Part shown: positions 16,000 through 24,608 of the stretch, in pieces | Numbering within the stretch: position 1 is the stretch's first letter | Layout of the letters: every line of letters begins with the position of its first letter | Source: CAYJFX01 sp964370315 | GTDB taxonomy: Bacteria; Spirochaetota; Spirochaetia; Treponematales; Treponemataceae | DNA length: 60,732 nt | Direction of reading: 5' to 3' | Assembly (NCBI GenBank): GCA_964370315.1 | Contig: CAYJIS010000006.1 | Location: 1 to 60,732 of the forward strand | Notes under the pieces: model-generated | What the model was told of the DNA's origin: nothing | Database searches by the model: none | What the model saw: the letters and a program-made list of their open reading frames with translations, nothing else | Program-made: the position numbers and the translations under genes

Positions 16000-17244
16000 T
16001 TAGTCTATTTGTTTAAATACGACAACACCGTTGTGTCCACCGAAACCAAGCGATCCTGAAGCTGCACAGGTTATTTCGCATTCTACGCCTTTGTTTGGTA
16101 CGTAGTCGAGGTCACAGCCTTGTTCTAAATCTGGTTCTGTAAGATTAATTGTAGGAGGAGCAAAGTTTTCATTAATTGCTTTTATTGCAAAGATTGCTTC
16201 TAGTCCACCAGCTGCTCCTAAACAGTGACCTGTCATTGATTTTGTTGAAGAAACTTTCATTTTATATGCATGATCACCAAAAGCTTTTTTTATCATTGCT
16301 GTTTCTGACGGATCATTGATTGGAGTAGATGTTCCGTGTGCATTATAGTATTGCACATCTTCTGGCTTAACTCCAGCATCTTGCATTGCAAGGGTCATTG
16401 CCATAGCACCTGAGTCCCCCGATGGATCTGGGCTTGTTAAGTGATATGCATCACATGTTGCACCATATCCTGCAAACTCTGCGTAAATTTTTGCACCACG
16501 AGCTTTTGCATGTTCGTATTCTTCAAGAATAAGAATGCCTGCTCCTTCTCCCATGATAAAACCGCTTCTTTTTTTGTCGAAAGGACAGCAAGCTGCTTGA
16601 GGGTTATCATTTGATGCTGAGTTAAGTGCAGTTAAAACGGTGAAAGAACCTATACCGAATCCGGTAATTGTTGCTTCTGTTCCGCCTGATATACATATAT
16701 CTGCACGACCAGCTCTAATTTGGTCAAGGGCTGCTCCTAAAGCATCTGTTCCTGATGCGCAAGCTGTTACCATTGTTAAGGATGAGCCATGTATACCTAA
16801 TTGCATGCTAATATTTCCTGCAGCTTCGTTTGGAATAAACAAAGGAATACTCATTGGTGGAATTCTATCAGCACCAGATTCAAAGTACTTTCCAAATGCT
16901 GATTCATAGTATTCAAAGCCCCCAATGCCGTTGCCAAGCATTACACTTGTTTTGTATGGGTCTAAATTTTCTTTCTTTAAACCTGCATCTTCTAAAGCTT
17001 GTTTTGTAGCCGCTACTGCAAATTGCGTAAAGCGTCCCATCTTTCGAGCATCTTTTTTTTCGATGTATAAAGATGGGTCAAAGTCATTTACTTCTCCTGC
17101 AATTTGTACTTTATAGTTTTCGCAGTCAAAATTGGTGATTTTTCCAACACCACTTTTTCCTTCTTTAACACCTTTCCAAGTTTCTTCTAATGTGTTACCA
17201 AGTGAGGTTATAGCCCCCATTCCTGTTACAACAACTCTTCTCAT
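16000..17244 (-). CDS. fabF: 3-oxoacyl-[ACP] synthase II FabF
   Basis: 414-residue condensing enzyme that elongates acyl-ACP with malonyl-ACP. Catalytic Cys162 (TACASGTDALG), His303 (NAHGTSTPINDPSE), Lys335 and His340 (SSTKSMTGHCLGAAGG) are all present, the Cys-His-His set of FabF. No fabH or acyl carrier protein gene is found in this window, so initiation and the carrier must be encoded elsewhere. A 152-nt palindromic element separates it from fabG. Confidence 0.96.
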   Translation of the reverse strand: MRRVVVTGMGAITSLGNTLEETWKGVKEGKSGVGKITNFDCENYKVQIAGEVNDFDPSLYIEKKDARKMGRFTQFAVAATKQALEDAGLKKENLDPYKTSVMLGNGIGGFEYYESAFGKYFESGADRIPPMSIPLFIPNEAAGNISMQLGIHGSSLTMVTACASGTDALGAALDQIRAGRADICISGGTEATITGFGIGSFTVLTALNSASNDNPQAACCPFDKKRSGFIMGEGAGILILEEYEHAKARGAKIYAEFAGYGATCDAYHLTSPDPSGDSGAMAMTLAMQDAGVKPEDVQYYNAHGTSTPINDPSETAMIKKAFGDHAYKMKVSSTKSMTGHCLGAAGGLEAIFAIKAINENFAPPTINLTEPDLEQGCDLDYVPNKGVECEITCAASGSLGFGGHNGVVVFKQID

Positions 17245-17279
17245 ATAAATCTCCTTGTGTAAATAATTTATAATTTACA

Positions 17280-17394
17280 ATGTATAATTTATAATTAGTT
17301 TTATTGAAAAATGAAAGATACTCGCTATAGCAAAAAAATCTAATAATTTTGAAACGAGTAACAATTGTACATTATCAATTATTAATTATACATT
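17280..17394. repeat. MITE-like element with imperfect terminal inverted repeats inside the fab operon
   Basis: The left end ATGTATAATTTATAATTAG (17280-17298) matches the reverse complement of the right end CAATTATTAATTATACAT (within 17376-17394) at about 16 of 18 positions. The roughly 75-bp centre (GAAAGATACTCGCTATAGC and similar) carries no reading frame. It fills the fabG-fabF gap and its right end touches the fabG stop codon. AT-rich imperfect palindromes of this kind behave as miniature mobile or REP-like elements in other genomes. Confidence 0.45.
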
Positions 17395-17396
17395 AG

Positions 17397-18140
17397 TTAC
17401 GCACCCATTCCACCATCAACGCCAATTACCTGGCCTGTAATATATGTAGACATATCTGAAGCTAAAAACACGCATGTATCTGAAACTTCTTTAACTGTTC
17501 CTGCTCTTTTTAAAGGGATTGTTTCAAGCCAAGCCTTTTGAGCTTCTTCATTTACCGCTGCTGTCATTTCGGTGGCAATATAACCGGGAGCAATCGCATT
17601 TACACGAACTCCACGACTCGCAGTTTCTTTTGCAAGACTTTTTGTGTAGCCAATGAGGCCTGCTTTACTGGCGCTGTAGTTAACTTGGCCGCCTTGTCCA
17701 TGTATCCCAACAATACTTGACATGTTAATAATTGAACCACTTCTTTTTCTAATCATGTCTGCTGATACAATTTGACTTGCAATAAACGCTCCTGTAAGGT
17801 TTATTTTAATAACATCTTCCCAGTCCTCGAGTTTCATTCTAAAAGAAAGCCCGTCTCGAGTAATCCCTGCATTGTTTACTAATATATCTAAACCACCTGA
17901 TTCTTCAAGTATTTTTTTTACAGCTACTGAAAGGGCTTCTGCATCTTTGCAGTCTGCACATACCTCATGGAAGGCAACATTGTGTTCTTTTGCATAGGCT
18001 TCCAATTCTGCCTTTGCTTCAGATGGTTTTGTGCAAATTCCCCACACAGTGCATCCTTCTTCTATAAACCGCCGCGCAATTTCTTTTCCAATGCCTCGTG
18101 ATGTTCCCGTTACTAATGCTTTTTTGTTTTCTAATAACAT
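17397..18140 (-). CDS. fabG: 3-oxoacyl-[ACP] reductase FabG
   Basis: 247-residue NADPH-dependent short-chain dehydrogenase. Cofactor motif TGTSRGIG (11-18), NNAG near 89-92, catalytic Ser141/142, Tyr155 and Lys159 in YSASK. The C-terminus ...TGQVIGVDGGMGA is complete, so the palindromic element immediately downstream has not truncated it. It starts 16 nt after fabD. Confidence 0.95.
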   Translation of the reverse strand: MLLENKKALVTGTSRGIGKEIARRFIEEGCTVWGICTKPSEAKAELEAYAKEHNVAFHEVCADCKDAEALSVAVKKILEESGGLDILVNNAGITRDGLSFRMKLEDWEDVIKINLTGAFIASQIVSADMIRKRSGSIINMSSIVGIHGQGGQVNYSASKAGLIGYTKSLAKETASRGVRVNAIAPGYIATEMTAAVNEEAQKAWLETIPLKRAGTVKEVSDTCVFLASDMSTYITGQVIGVDGGMGA

Positions 18141-18156
18141 AATTTTTCCTTATTCT

Positions 18157-19146
18157 TTATTTATTTTCTTCTATTATCTTAATTGTTTCTTCTATTTTAC
18201 CGGTTGGATTACATGCCCAGCCTTCGCCATCCTCTGTAGTGGAAAAACCACTGTCACGCCATAGCCCACAGAGAGTTGAACCTGGACCAATCTCGAGAAG
18301 GCTCCAATTTGAATCATCCTTCATTGTGTTGGTAAGATTTTTTTCTATTGTGGTCCATAGAACGGGGTGTGTAATATGCAATACTGCATTTTTTTTGGCT
18401 TCTTCTCCACTTTGTACAAGCTGACCTGTTACATTTGAGTATAACGGAATTGAAGGGTCAGAAAAAGTTACAGATTCCAATTCTTTTGAAAAATCCTCTG
18501 CTGCGCTTTTCATTAAAGGTGAATGAAAAGGACCTGCAACAGCTAACTTTAGTACACGTTTTGCTCCAGCTTCTTTACAAACGGTCTCTGCAATAGCAAG
18601 TCCCTCTGCTGTACCTGCAATAACAGTTTGCATAGGACTATTCATGTTTACAGGAAATACAATTCCTTTTTCCGTGTGAGGCTTTAGTATTTCAATTACT
18701 TGTTCTGGGCTCAGTTTTAATACTGCTGCCATTCCTGGAGCTTGTCCGTCTGTGGCTTGTTGTGCAATGGCCTCGCAAGCAGCTTGCATAATCTTTCCTC
18801 GTTTTTGCACAAGCTTAATCATTGATTCAAAACTAAGTACATCAGCAGCACAAAGAGCTGAAAACTCACCCAAACTAAAGCCTGCAACGGCACTTGGTTC
18901 TATAGATTTTTCTTTTAATACTGCTAAGATGGCTTGAGAAGCCGCAGTGATTGCAAGTTGGCTTTTGTCACTACGAGAAAGCTCGACATTTTCAGTGTCC
19001 CATAGTAGAGTTTCTATACACTCTCCTGTTATATCACTCATTGATCTTATTACATTTTTAGCAGAGCTATACTTTTCGCAAAGTTCTTTAACCATACCTT
19101 GTTGTTGGGCGCCTTGTCCCGAGAATAAAAAAGAATACTTTTTCAT
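18157..19146 (-). CDS. fabD: Malonyl-CoA:ACP transacylase FabD
   Basis: 329 residues, first gene of the fab operon. It loads malonate onto acyl carrier protein. FSGQGAQ opens the protein, the nucleophile is Ser91 in GFSLGE, and the catalytic His208 lies in GPFHSPLM. TTAGGAGGTAGC gives a strong ribosome site before the ATG, and an upstream promoter with palindromic operator is listed separately. The length is slightly above the usual 310 because of loops around 130-137 and a short C-terminal tail. Confidence 0.95.
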   Translation of the reverse strand: MKKYSFLFSGQGAQQQGMVKELCEKYSSAKNVIRSMSDITGECIETLLWDTENVELSRSDKSQLAITAASQAILAVLKEKSIEPSAVAGFSLGEFSALCAADVLSFESMIKLVQKRGKIMQAACEAIAQQATDGQAPGMAAVLKLSPEQVIEILKPHTEKGIVFPVNMNSPMQTVIAGTAEGLAIAETVCKEAGAKRVLKLAVAGPFHSPLMKSAAEDFSKELESVTFSDPSIPLYSNVTGQLVQSGEEAKKNAVLHITHPVLWTTIEKNLTNTMKDDSNWSLLEIGPGSTLCGLWRDSGFSTTEDGEGWACNPTGKIEETIKIIEENK

Positions 19147-19165
19147 GCTACCTCCTAACTTTGGC

Positions 19166-19216
19166 TGACATTTTTATATGCAAATGTCATTATAGCATAA
19201 TATAAAAAAAAGTCAA
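19166..19216 (-). promoter_or_regulatory. Promoter and palindromic operator of the fab operon
   Basis: On the minus strand TTGACT (19211-19216), a 16-bp spacer and TATAAT (19189-19194) form a near-consensus promoter; the expected start is about 19182. A perfect palindrome TGACATTT (19166-19173) / AAATGTCA (19182-19189) with an 8-bp centre covers roughly +1 to +17, the classic place for a repressor. It is not the known FapR consensus and the regulator is unknown. Confidence 0.7.
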
Positions 19217-19327
19217 GCGAAAAAAAAAGTACTTTTTATGGATTTTTTTTTGTTTTTTTAATTCAAATAGATGAAAAAATAGCGATTTCATGTTAAAATA
19301 TATAGTATTGTATAAAGGAAGAGATGT

Positions 19328-21178
19328 ATGAAGGATCAAAAAAGAGTTAATATAGTAAAATTTCCAATAGGTTTAAAAATAGTTTTATTAAATACCACGT
19401 TGGCTGTTATAGCTTTGTCTGTACTAATGACACTTGCAACATATTTTATTCGACTCGATGTTCAACTAGCGGCAGAGCAAAGTAATCATGCAATTAATAC
19501 ACAAGCTGCAGATGCAGCTGAAAGTAAGCTGCAAAGCTATAGAGATAATGTAGCCTTGTTTGTTTCTTCTCTTTCAGTAATAGGGCTAGATAATGAAATG
19601 ATTCCAGATTTTGCTAATTTGTTTTTTAATGGAAATCCAGAAATTGCGCTAATCACAGTTCCTGGTGTGCTTGAGTTAGGAAACGAAGACTTTTTTTTTG
19701 AAAATGAAGTATCAGATGATGACTATAAAACTTTTTTAGAAATTTCCACCGATTCAATTCAAAGGGCCTTAAAAGGAGAGACTGTTGCAATTAATGCGAC
19801 ATCTTGGTTTAATGTGCCGTCGATTGCATTAATATATCCACTTCAGCTATTTTCACAAAAACATGCCTTAGTAAACGTCTTTTCGGTTGATGACTTAGTA
19901 GAAACCTTTGGCAGTGGTAGTACAAACTCTTCTTACATGATTAACGACACAAGTGATATTCTTATCCATCCAGATTTTGATCTTATTTATTCTGTTGCAA
20001 ATATGGCAAATGTTCCTATTGTTGCAGAAATGATAAACAATAATGATATAAATAGACAGATTATGTATGTTGATGACGATGGGGTAGAGTTTTTGGGAGT
20101 CTATACAAAGCTTTCATTTGGAGGGCTTGGAGTAATAACGACAATAGAAGCAGACTTAGTGCTAGAAGGTGTTAATGCAACGCTCTATCAAAATACTATG
20201 CTGGCCTCTGCGATTTTATTTTTCTTAATACTTCTAATGAGATTGTTTTCAAATACAATTACGAAGCCAGTAAAGGTTCTTGCTGATGTTTCAGAGCAAA
20301 TTGAACAGGGGCATTTTAATATAGACTTAAAGCCGAAAAGCAGAGATGAGATTGGTTTGTTGACATCGCGGTTTGTAAGCATGTGTAAGGGCTTAGAAAC
20401 CTTTAGTCGATTTGTAAATCTTGATATAGCCCAAAAGGCTATGAAAGGTGACCTGTTGCTCGGTGGCGAATCGAAAAATGTTACAGTTTTTTTCTCAGAT
20501 ATAAGAGATTTTACTGCGATGTCCGAAAAACTAGAGCCGCAAGAAGTTATTGAGTTTTTAAATGAGTATATGAGTAGAATGGTTGAGTGTGTTAGAAGTC
20601 AAAATGGGGCTGTCGATAAGTATATTGGAGATGCAATCATGGCAGTTTGGGGAGCTTCTTCAACTACTGGGGATGCAAAAGAAGATGCCCTTAATGCTAT
20701 CAAAGCGTCTCTTTTAATGCGAGCTTCTTTGAAAGAATTTAATGAAATCAGAGAAAAAAATAATCTTTCTAAGATTACAGTGGGGTGTGGACTTAATAGT
20801 GGAAGCGTTGTAGCGGGGCAAATGGGGTCAATAAATCATATGGAATATACCGTTCTTGGTGACGCCGTAAACTTAGCCTCTCGCACTGAAATGTTAACAA
20901 AATTGCTTTCTGTAGATATCCTTATTACCGAAGAAACCTATTCTTTTGTAAAGGATCACATTATTGTTGAAAGAATGCCTTCTGTTACTGTAAAAGGAAA
21001 AGAAAAGCCCGTTTCTCTTTATGCTGTAATAAATACGTCATATGAAACTGATATTCCAGGAACAGGAGCACAGGGACCTAGTTCGTTACAGGCTTTACGC
21101 ACAATGCTGGATCTTAAAGCTCCGGATTTGGCTAAAATTGATGTAAATTCAGAAGAGAGGAAGTATAGAGTTGAGTAA
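19328..21178 (+). CDS. Membrane class III adenylate/guanylate cyclase with extracytoplasmic sensor and HAMP
   Basis: 616 residues. TM1 about 17-40, an extracytoplasmic Cache-like region about 45-285, TM2 about 287-307, HAMP about 310-360 and a class III cyclase domain about 380-590. Metal-binding aspartates are in FFSDIRDFT (near 388) and DKYIGDAIMAVWG (near 430); AVNLASRTE completes the fold. It should make cAMP (or cGMP) inside the cell in response to an external signal. The ribosome site is AAGGAAGAG. Its last codons overlap the start of the FecR gene by 8 nt, so the two are coupled. Confidence 0.9.
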   Translation: MKDQKRVNIVKFPIGLKIVLLNTTLAVIALSVLMTLATYFIRLDVQLAAEQSNHAINTQAADAAESKLQSYRDNVALFVSSLSVIGLDNEMIPDFANLFFNGNPEIALITVPGVLELGNEDFFFENEVSDDDYKTFLEISTDSIQRALKGETVAINATSWFNVPSIALIYPLQLFSQKHALVNVFSVDDLVETFGSGSTNSSYMINDTSDILIHPDFDLIYSVANMANVPIVAEMINNNDINRQIMYVDDDGVEFLGVYTKLSFGGLGVITTIEADLVLEGVNATLYQNTMLASAILFFLILLMRLFSNTITKPVKVLADVSEQIEQGHFNIDLKPKSRDEIGLLTSRFVSMCKGLETFSRFVNLDIAQKAMKGDLLLGGESKNVTVFFSDIRDFTAMSEKLEPQEVIEFLNEYMSRMVECVRSQNGAVDKYIGDAIMAVWGASSTTGDAKEDALNAIKASLLMRASLKEFNEIREKNNLSKITVGCGLNSGSVVAGQMGSINHMEYTVLGDAVNLASRTEMLTKLLSVDILITEETYSFVKDHIIVERMPSVTVKGKEKPVSLYAVINTSYETDIPGTGAQGPSSLQALRTMLDLKAPDLAKIDVNSEERKYRVE

Positions 21179-24100
21179 AAAAGGGCTTTTAGGTGCTGCA
21201 AGTACCGTCGAACCTACAAATAATAAAGATACTCTAGAGCACAATTCAAATAAAAACGGGTTGAATGATGATATTGTCTCTGACATGAAAATCGATGAAT
21301 CAATGGCACAAAATAATGATAATTCGGTTTCATCATTAAAGGAAAGTGCCCCTAAGTTTCTACCTTTTAAAAAATGGAAAAAAGAAACAGAATCTACTTT
21401 TAAAAACAAGAAAAAAGAAGCTCCGTATGAGCATGAGCTTGTTTCCTTTTCTAAATGGAAAGGAAAGTCTGAGGATAAGTACGAAGGAATAAAAAAAATT
21501 ACTGAGAGTGCTTTTCCTGAAATACTATTAAAAGAATCTTTTGAAGATGCAGAAACTCTAGAAGAGTTACTAGTAGATGAGTCAGTAGAAATGTTGTCTC
21601 TTGAAAGTGATCAAATTGAAATTAATAAAGATTATAGTTTTTCTGCACTAGCACAAGATATAAAAAGCGACATACAAAAAAACGAAGATGAGATAAAGAC
21701 AACCAAGGCTAAAGAAGATTTATTAAAAATAGATTCAAGAAAAAAAAGAAAGTATGATCTTCAAAAGACTCTTCTTTGGCGAAAGAGAAAAAGTACTATT
21801 GCAGACGTCTTGACCGTTCTTTTATGTTTTGCAGGTATATTTATATGCTTAACTTTGTTCTATGATTCGTTTAATCGTTCGTTTACAAAAATGAATGAGG
21901 AGCCGATTGGAACAATTACGTTCAAATATAAGTCTGCTCAGCGGAAACTAACTGACAGAGTGCTTTGGGATCGAGTACAACAAAATACGCCTATTTATGA
22001 CGGAGATATAATTCGCACCGCAGATCTTTCAGAGGCTACAATTACATTTTTGGATGGAAATGTAATAAATCTATATGAACAATCTTTGGTTCAGGTCCAT
22101 TATGATGAAACTGGTGCTTCTGTAGATTTTTCTGCAGGTGGAATAGCAATTGATACCGCATCTACTGGGGAGGGACTTAGCTTAACAAGTTCGGGTAGTG
22201 TTGTTGTGTTGGAGGCAGATTCTGCATTGATCGCAAGTTTAGATGCAAACATTGTGAATGGACAGGTAGAGGAAGGTTCCACAGCACCAATAATTCTTCA
22301 GGTAACAGAAGGAAGTGCAATTTTTACAGAGCCCGAACAGTTGCAAGGAACCACTGTGTCACAAGGTAGCACTGTTGCGTTAAGTTCTGCAGGAGAGCTT
22401 TTAGAAGCGCCTTTAGTTTCTGTTTTTTCTCCAGCATTAAATGCAAAGTATTTACGAGTAGGAGCTGAAAGTGTTCCTGTTGTAGTGACTTGGTCTGTTC
22501 CACCAGAATCAGCAGAGGCTTATACTTTTGAGCTTTCTCGGGATGAAGATTTTTTACAGATTGAGCAGAGGCAAGATGTAAGCAATATAAACACTTTAAA
22601 CTTGGATCTGACAGACGGGCAGTGGTATTGGCGAATATATACTGGGAATCCAGAAGAGGGAAATACAGGAAAGTTCAGAGTATTAGAAGCGAGTTTACCT
22701 AACACTATTGTTCCATCATTAAATGAAGAATATGGATACACTACAAAAGCCCCTTCAATTAGGTTTCAGTGGGCAGAAGATGTCTATGCAAGTGAGTGGT
22801 TGTTTGAAGTTTCTGATAATGAACAAATGACAAACCCTCATGTTTCTCTTGTAACAACTCAAACTACAACTGTTATAAACACTTTAGAAGAGGGAAGTTG
22901 GTATTGGCAAGTAACGCCAGTTTATCCTAAAGGAGTATTCCCCGATAGTTCTGTTGGTGATATACGTTCACCAGTGAGTGTGTTTAGTGTACATAAAAAT
23001 CAACAAAGTAATCCTGTTGAGCTTATTTTACCTCAAAATGATGAATTCCTTGATGCAAGCGCTAATCAACATTTTTCCTGGAAATACAACGATGATGCAG
23101 CTTTCTATACAATAAGCATTAGTAAAAACAGGAATATGCGATTTCCAACTTTGCAAAAAGATATAACACAAAACTACTTTATTGCTAGCGATGAGGATAC
23201 AAGGATTCAAGAGGGAATTTGGTATTGGACTGTTACGAAAACAGATGAGTACGGCAATGAATCCCCAGTTAGCGAAGTAAGGAGCTTTTTAGCCCTACAA
23301 GGAAAATTTGTTCACAATACGGTATTCCCTTCTAATAACGATATATTATTTGAAGATGATTTTGGCGAAACTATTTTTACTTGGGAAAATAACCTTCCAT
23401 ACGATACTTATTTTCAAATAGCGCAAGATGAAGAATTTAAAAATATTGTACTAGATGAGTTGGTAAAAGAAAATAGTATTAGTGATTTAGAACTCGATGT
23501 AGGTAAGTGGTTTTGGCGTATAGTAAGTAAAGATGATGAATTGCAGAGGGAGTATACAACAAGAGCAAAGGCATTCTATATTGATTATTCAATTGGTATT
23601 GTAGATTTAGTTTCTCCTTCTGTTGGTTCGGTTGTAATTGTTGGGCCTCGAGCTCAGGTTTCTTTTTCATGGAAAGAAGTGGAACATGCTCAACATTATG
23701 AGATGAGATTATTTGAGAAAAATGATTTGCAAACACCAGTATATGAAAACGTGATGATCGAAAATACAAGGCTTGCAGTTAATATGTATGATATGCCGAA
23801 GGGTGAGTATGTGTGTGCGATACAAGCTGTTAGAACGAATAACCCGTCTCAAACTGTACAAAAAAGTATTGTAAAGGAATATGCTTTTAGCACACGAACT
23901 ATCAATTTAATTGCACTCACAAGCCCTCAGGACGGCTATGTTATTGATGGTGTTACTGCATTAACTAATCCGATAAGTGTTCGTTGGTCGAGCTCTGAGA
24001 ATGTAGGAGAGGCTCAATTTTTATTATCTAGCAGCGAAACTGCGCTAAATGCTGTTGCAAGCGGAAGGGCAACAAATGCACAACGCTCGCAAATACTTGT

Positions 24101-24608
24101 GACGACAGATAATCCTCCTAACTCTATTAATCTTCCTGCATTGCGAAGTGGAAGGTGGTATTGGACTATAATTGGAGAAACACCAGAGGGGCATAGTATC
24201 ACCCCTGCAAGACCTTCCAGTATTGTGGTTGCCCCAATTGAAAATATGCCAATGCCAAGTGCTGTTGAGCCTGCGCATCGAGAAAGTTTTGGTGTTGCGT
24301 ATTTTTCTAATAATTCGTTCATCGACTTTTCTTGGGAGCGTGTTGTTGGAGCCGAAACATATATTTTTATATTAAAAGATGATAATAATGAAGTTTTAGT
24401 AGAAGAAATTTTAAGTACAAACAGCTATCATTTTGAAAGCTTGTCTCTTCTAGACAGGGGTTTTTTTACATGGTCAGTTGAAGCTCAATCTACGTTGCCA
24501 GGAGACATAAAGCGTCAGGGTGAAGTAAGAACATCCAGTTTTGTAATTGATTTACCAGAGATTATATCACCTCAGGATAAAACTACAGGGGACTTGTATG
24601 GCTTGTAA
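21171..24608 (+). CDS. Giant FecR-domain membrane protein with repeated beta-sandwich modules
   Basis: 1145 residues, TTG start within the end of the cyclase gene, with GAGAGGAAG upstream. Residues 1-205 are a Lys/Glu-rich, probably disordered cytoplasmic region that twice repeats a short motif (FKKWKKE near 67, FSKWKGK near 93). One membrane segment lies at about 208-231. A FecR-like domain spans about 245-400 (IYDGDIIRTADLSEATITFLDGN). From about 430 on come at least seven fibronectin-like modules, each ending in a W-Y-W or W-F-W motif (WYWRIYTG, WYWQVTP, WYWTVTK, WFWRIVSK, WYWTIIGE). The large C-terminal part should lie in the periplasm, perhaps reaching the outer membrane protein encoded next. 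No catalytic site is visible. Confidence 0.8.
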   Translation: MSKKGLLGAASTVEPTNNKDTLEHNSNKNGLNDDIVSDMKIDESMAQNNDNSVSSLKESAPKFLPFKKWKKETESTFKNKKKEAPYEHELVSFSKWKGKSEDKYEGIKKITESAFPEILLKESFEDAETLEELLVDESVEMLSLESDQIEINKDYSFSALAQDIKSDIQKNEDEIKTTKAKEDLLKIDSRKKRKYDLQKTLLWRKRKSTIADVLTVLLCFAGIFICLTLFYDSFNRSFTKMNEEPIGTITFKYKSAQRKLTDRVLWDRVQQNTPIYDGDIIRTADLSEATITFLDGNVINLYEQSLVQVHYDETGASVDFSAGGIAIDTASTGEGLSLTSSGSVVVLEADSALIASLDANIVNGQVEEGSTAPIILQVTEGSAIFTEPEQLQGTTVSQGSTVALSSAGELLEAPLVSVFSPALNAKYLRVGAESVPVVVTWSVPPESAEAYTFELSRDEDFLQIEQRQDVSNINTLNLDLTDGQWYWRIYTGNPEEGNTGKFRVLEASLPNTIVPSLNEEYGYTTKAPSIRFQWAEDVYASEWLFEVSDNEQMTNPHVSLVTTQTTTVINTLEEGSWYWQVTPVYPKGVFPDSSVGDIRSPVSVFSVHKNQQSNPVELILPQNDEFLDASANQHFSWKYNDDAAFYTISISKNRNMRFPTLQKDITQNYFIASDEDTRIQEGIWYWTVTKTDEYGNESPVSEVRSFLALQGKFVHNTVFPSNNDILFEDDFGETIFTWENNLPYDTYFQIAQDEEFKNIVLDELVKENSISDLELDVGKWFWRIVSKDDELQREYTTRAKAFYIDYSIGIVDLVSPSVGSVVIVGPRAQVSFSWKEVEHAQHYEMRLFEKNDLQTPVYENVMIENTRLAVNMYDMPKGEYVCAIQAVRTNNPSQTVQKSIVKEYAFSTRTINLIALTSPQDGYVIDGVTALTNPISVRWSSSENVGEAQFLLSSSETALNAVASGRATNAQRSQILVTTDNPPNSINLPALRSGRWYWTIIGETPEGHSITPARPSSIVVAPIENMPMPSAVEPAHRESFGVAYFSNNSFIDFSWERVVGAETYIFILKDDNNEVLVEEILSTNSYHFESLSLLDRGFFTWSVEAQSTLPGDIKRQGEVRTSSFVIDLPEIISPQDKTTGDLYGL

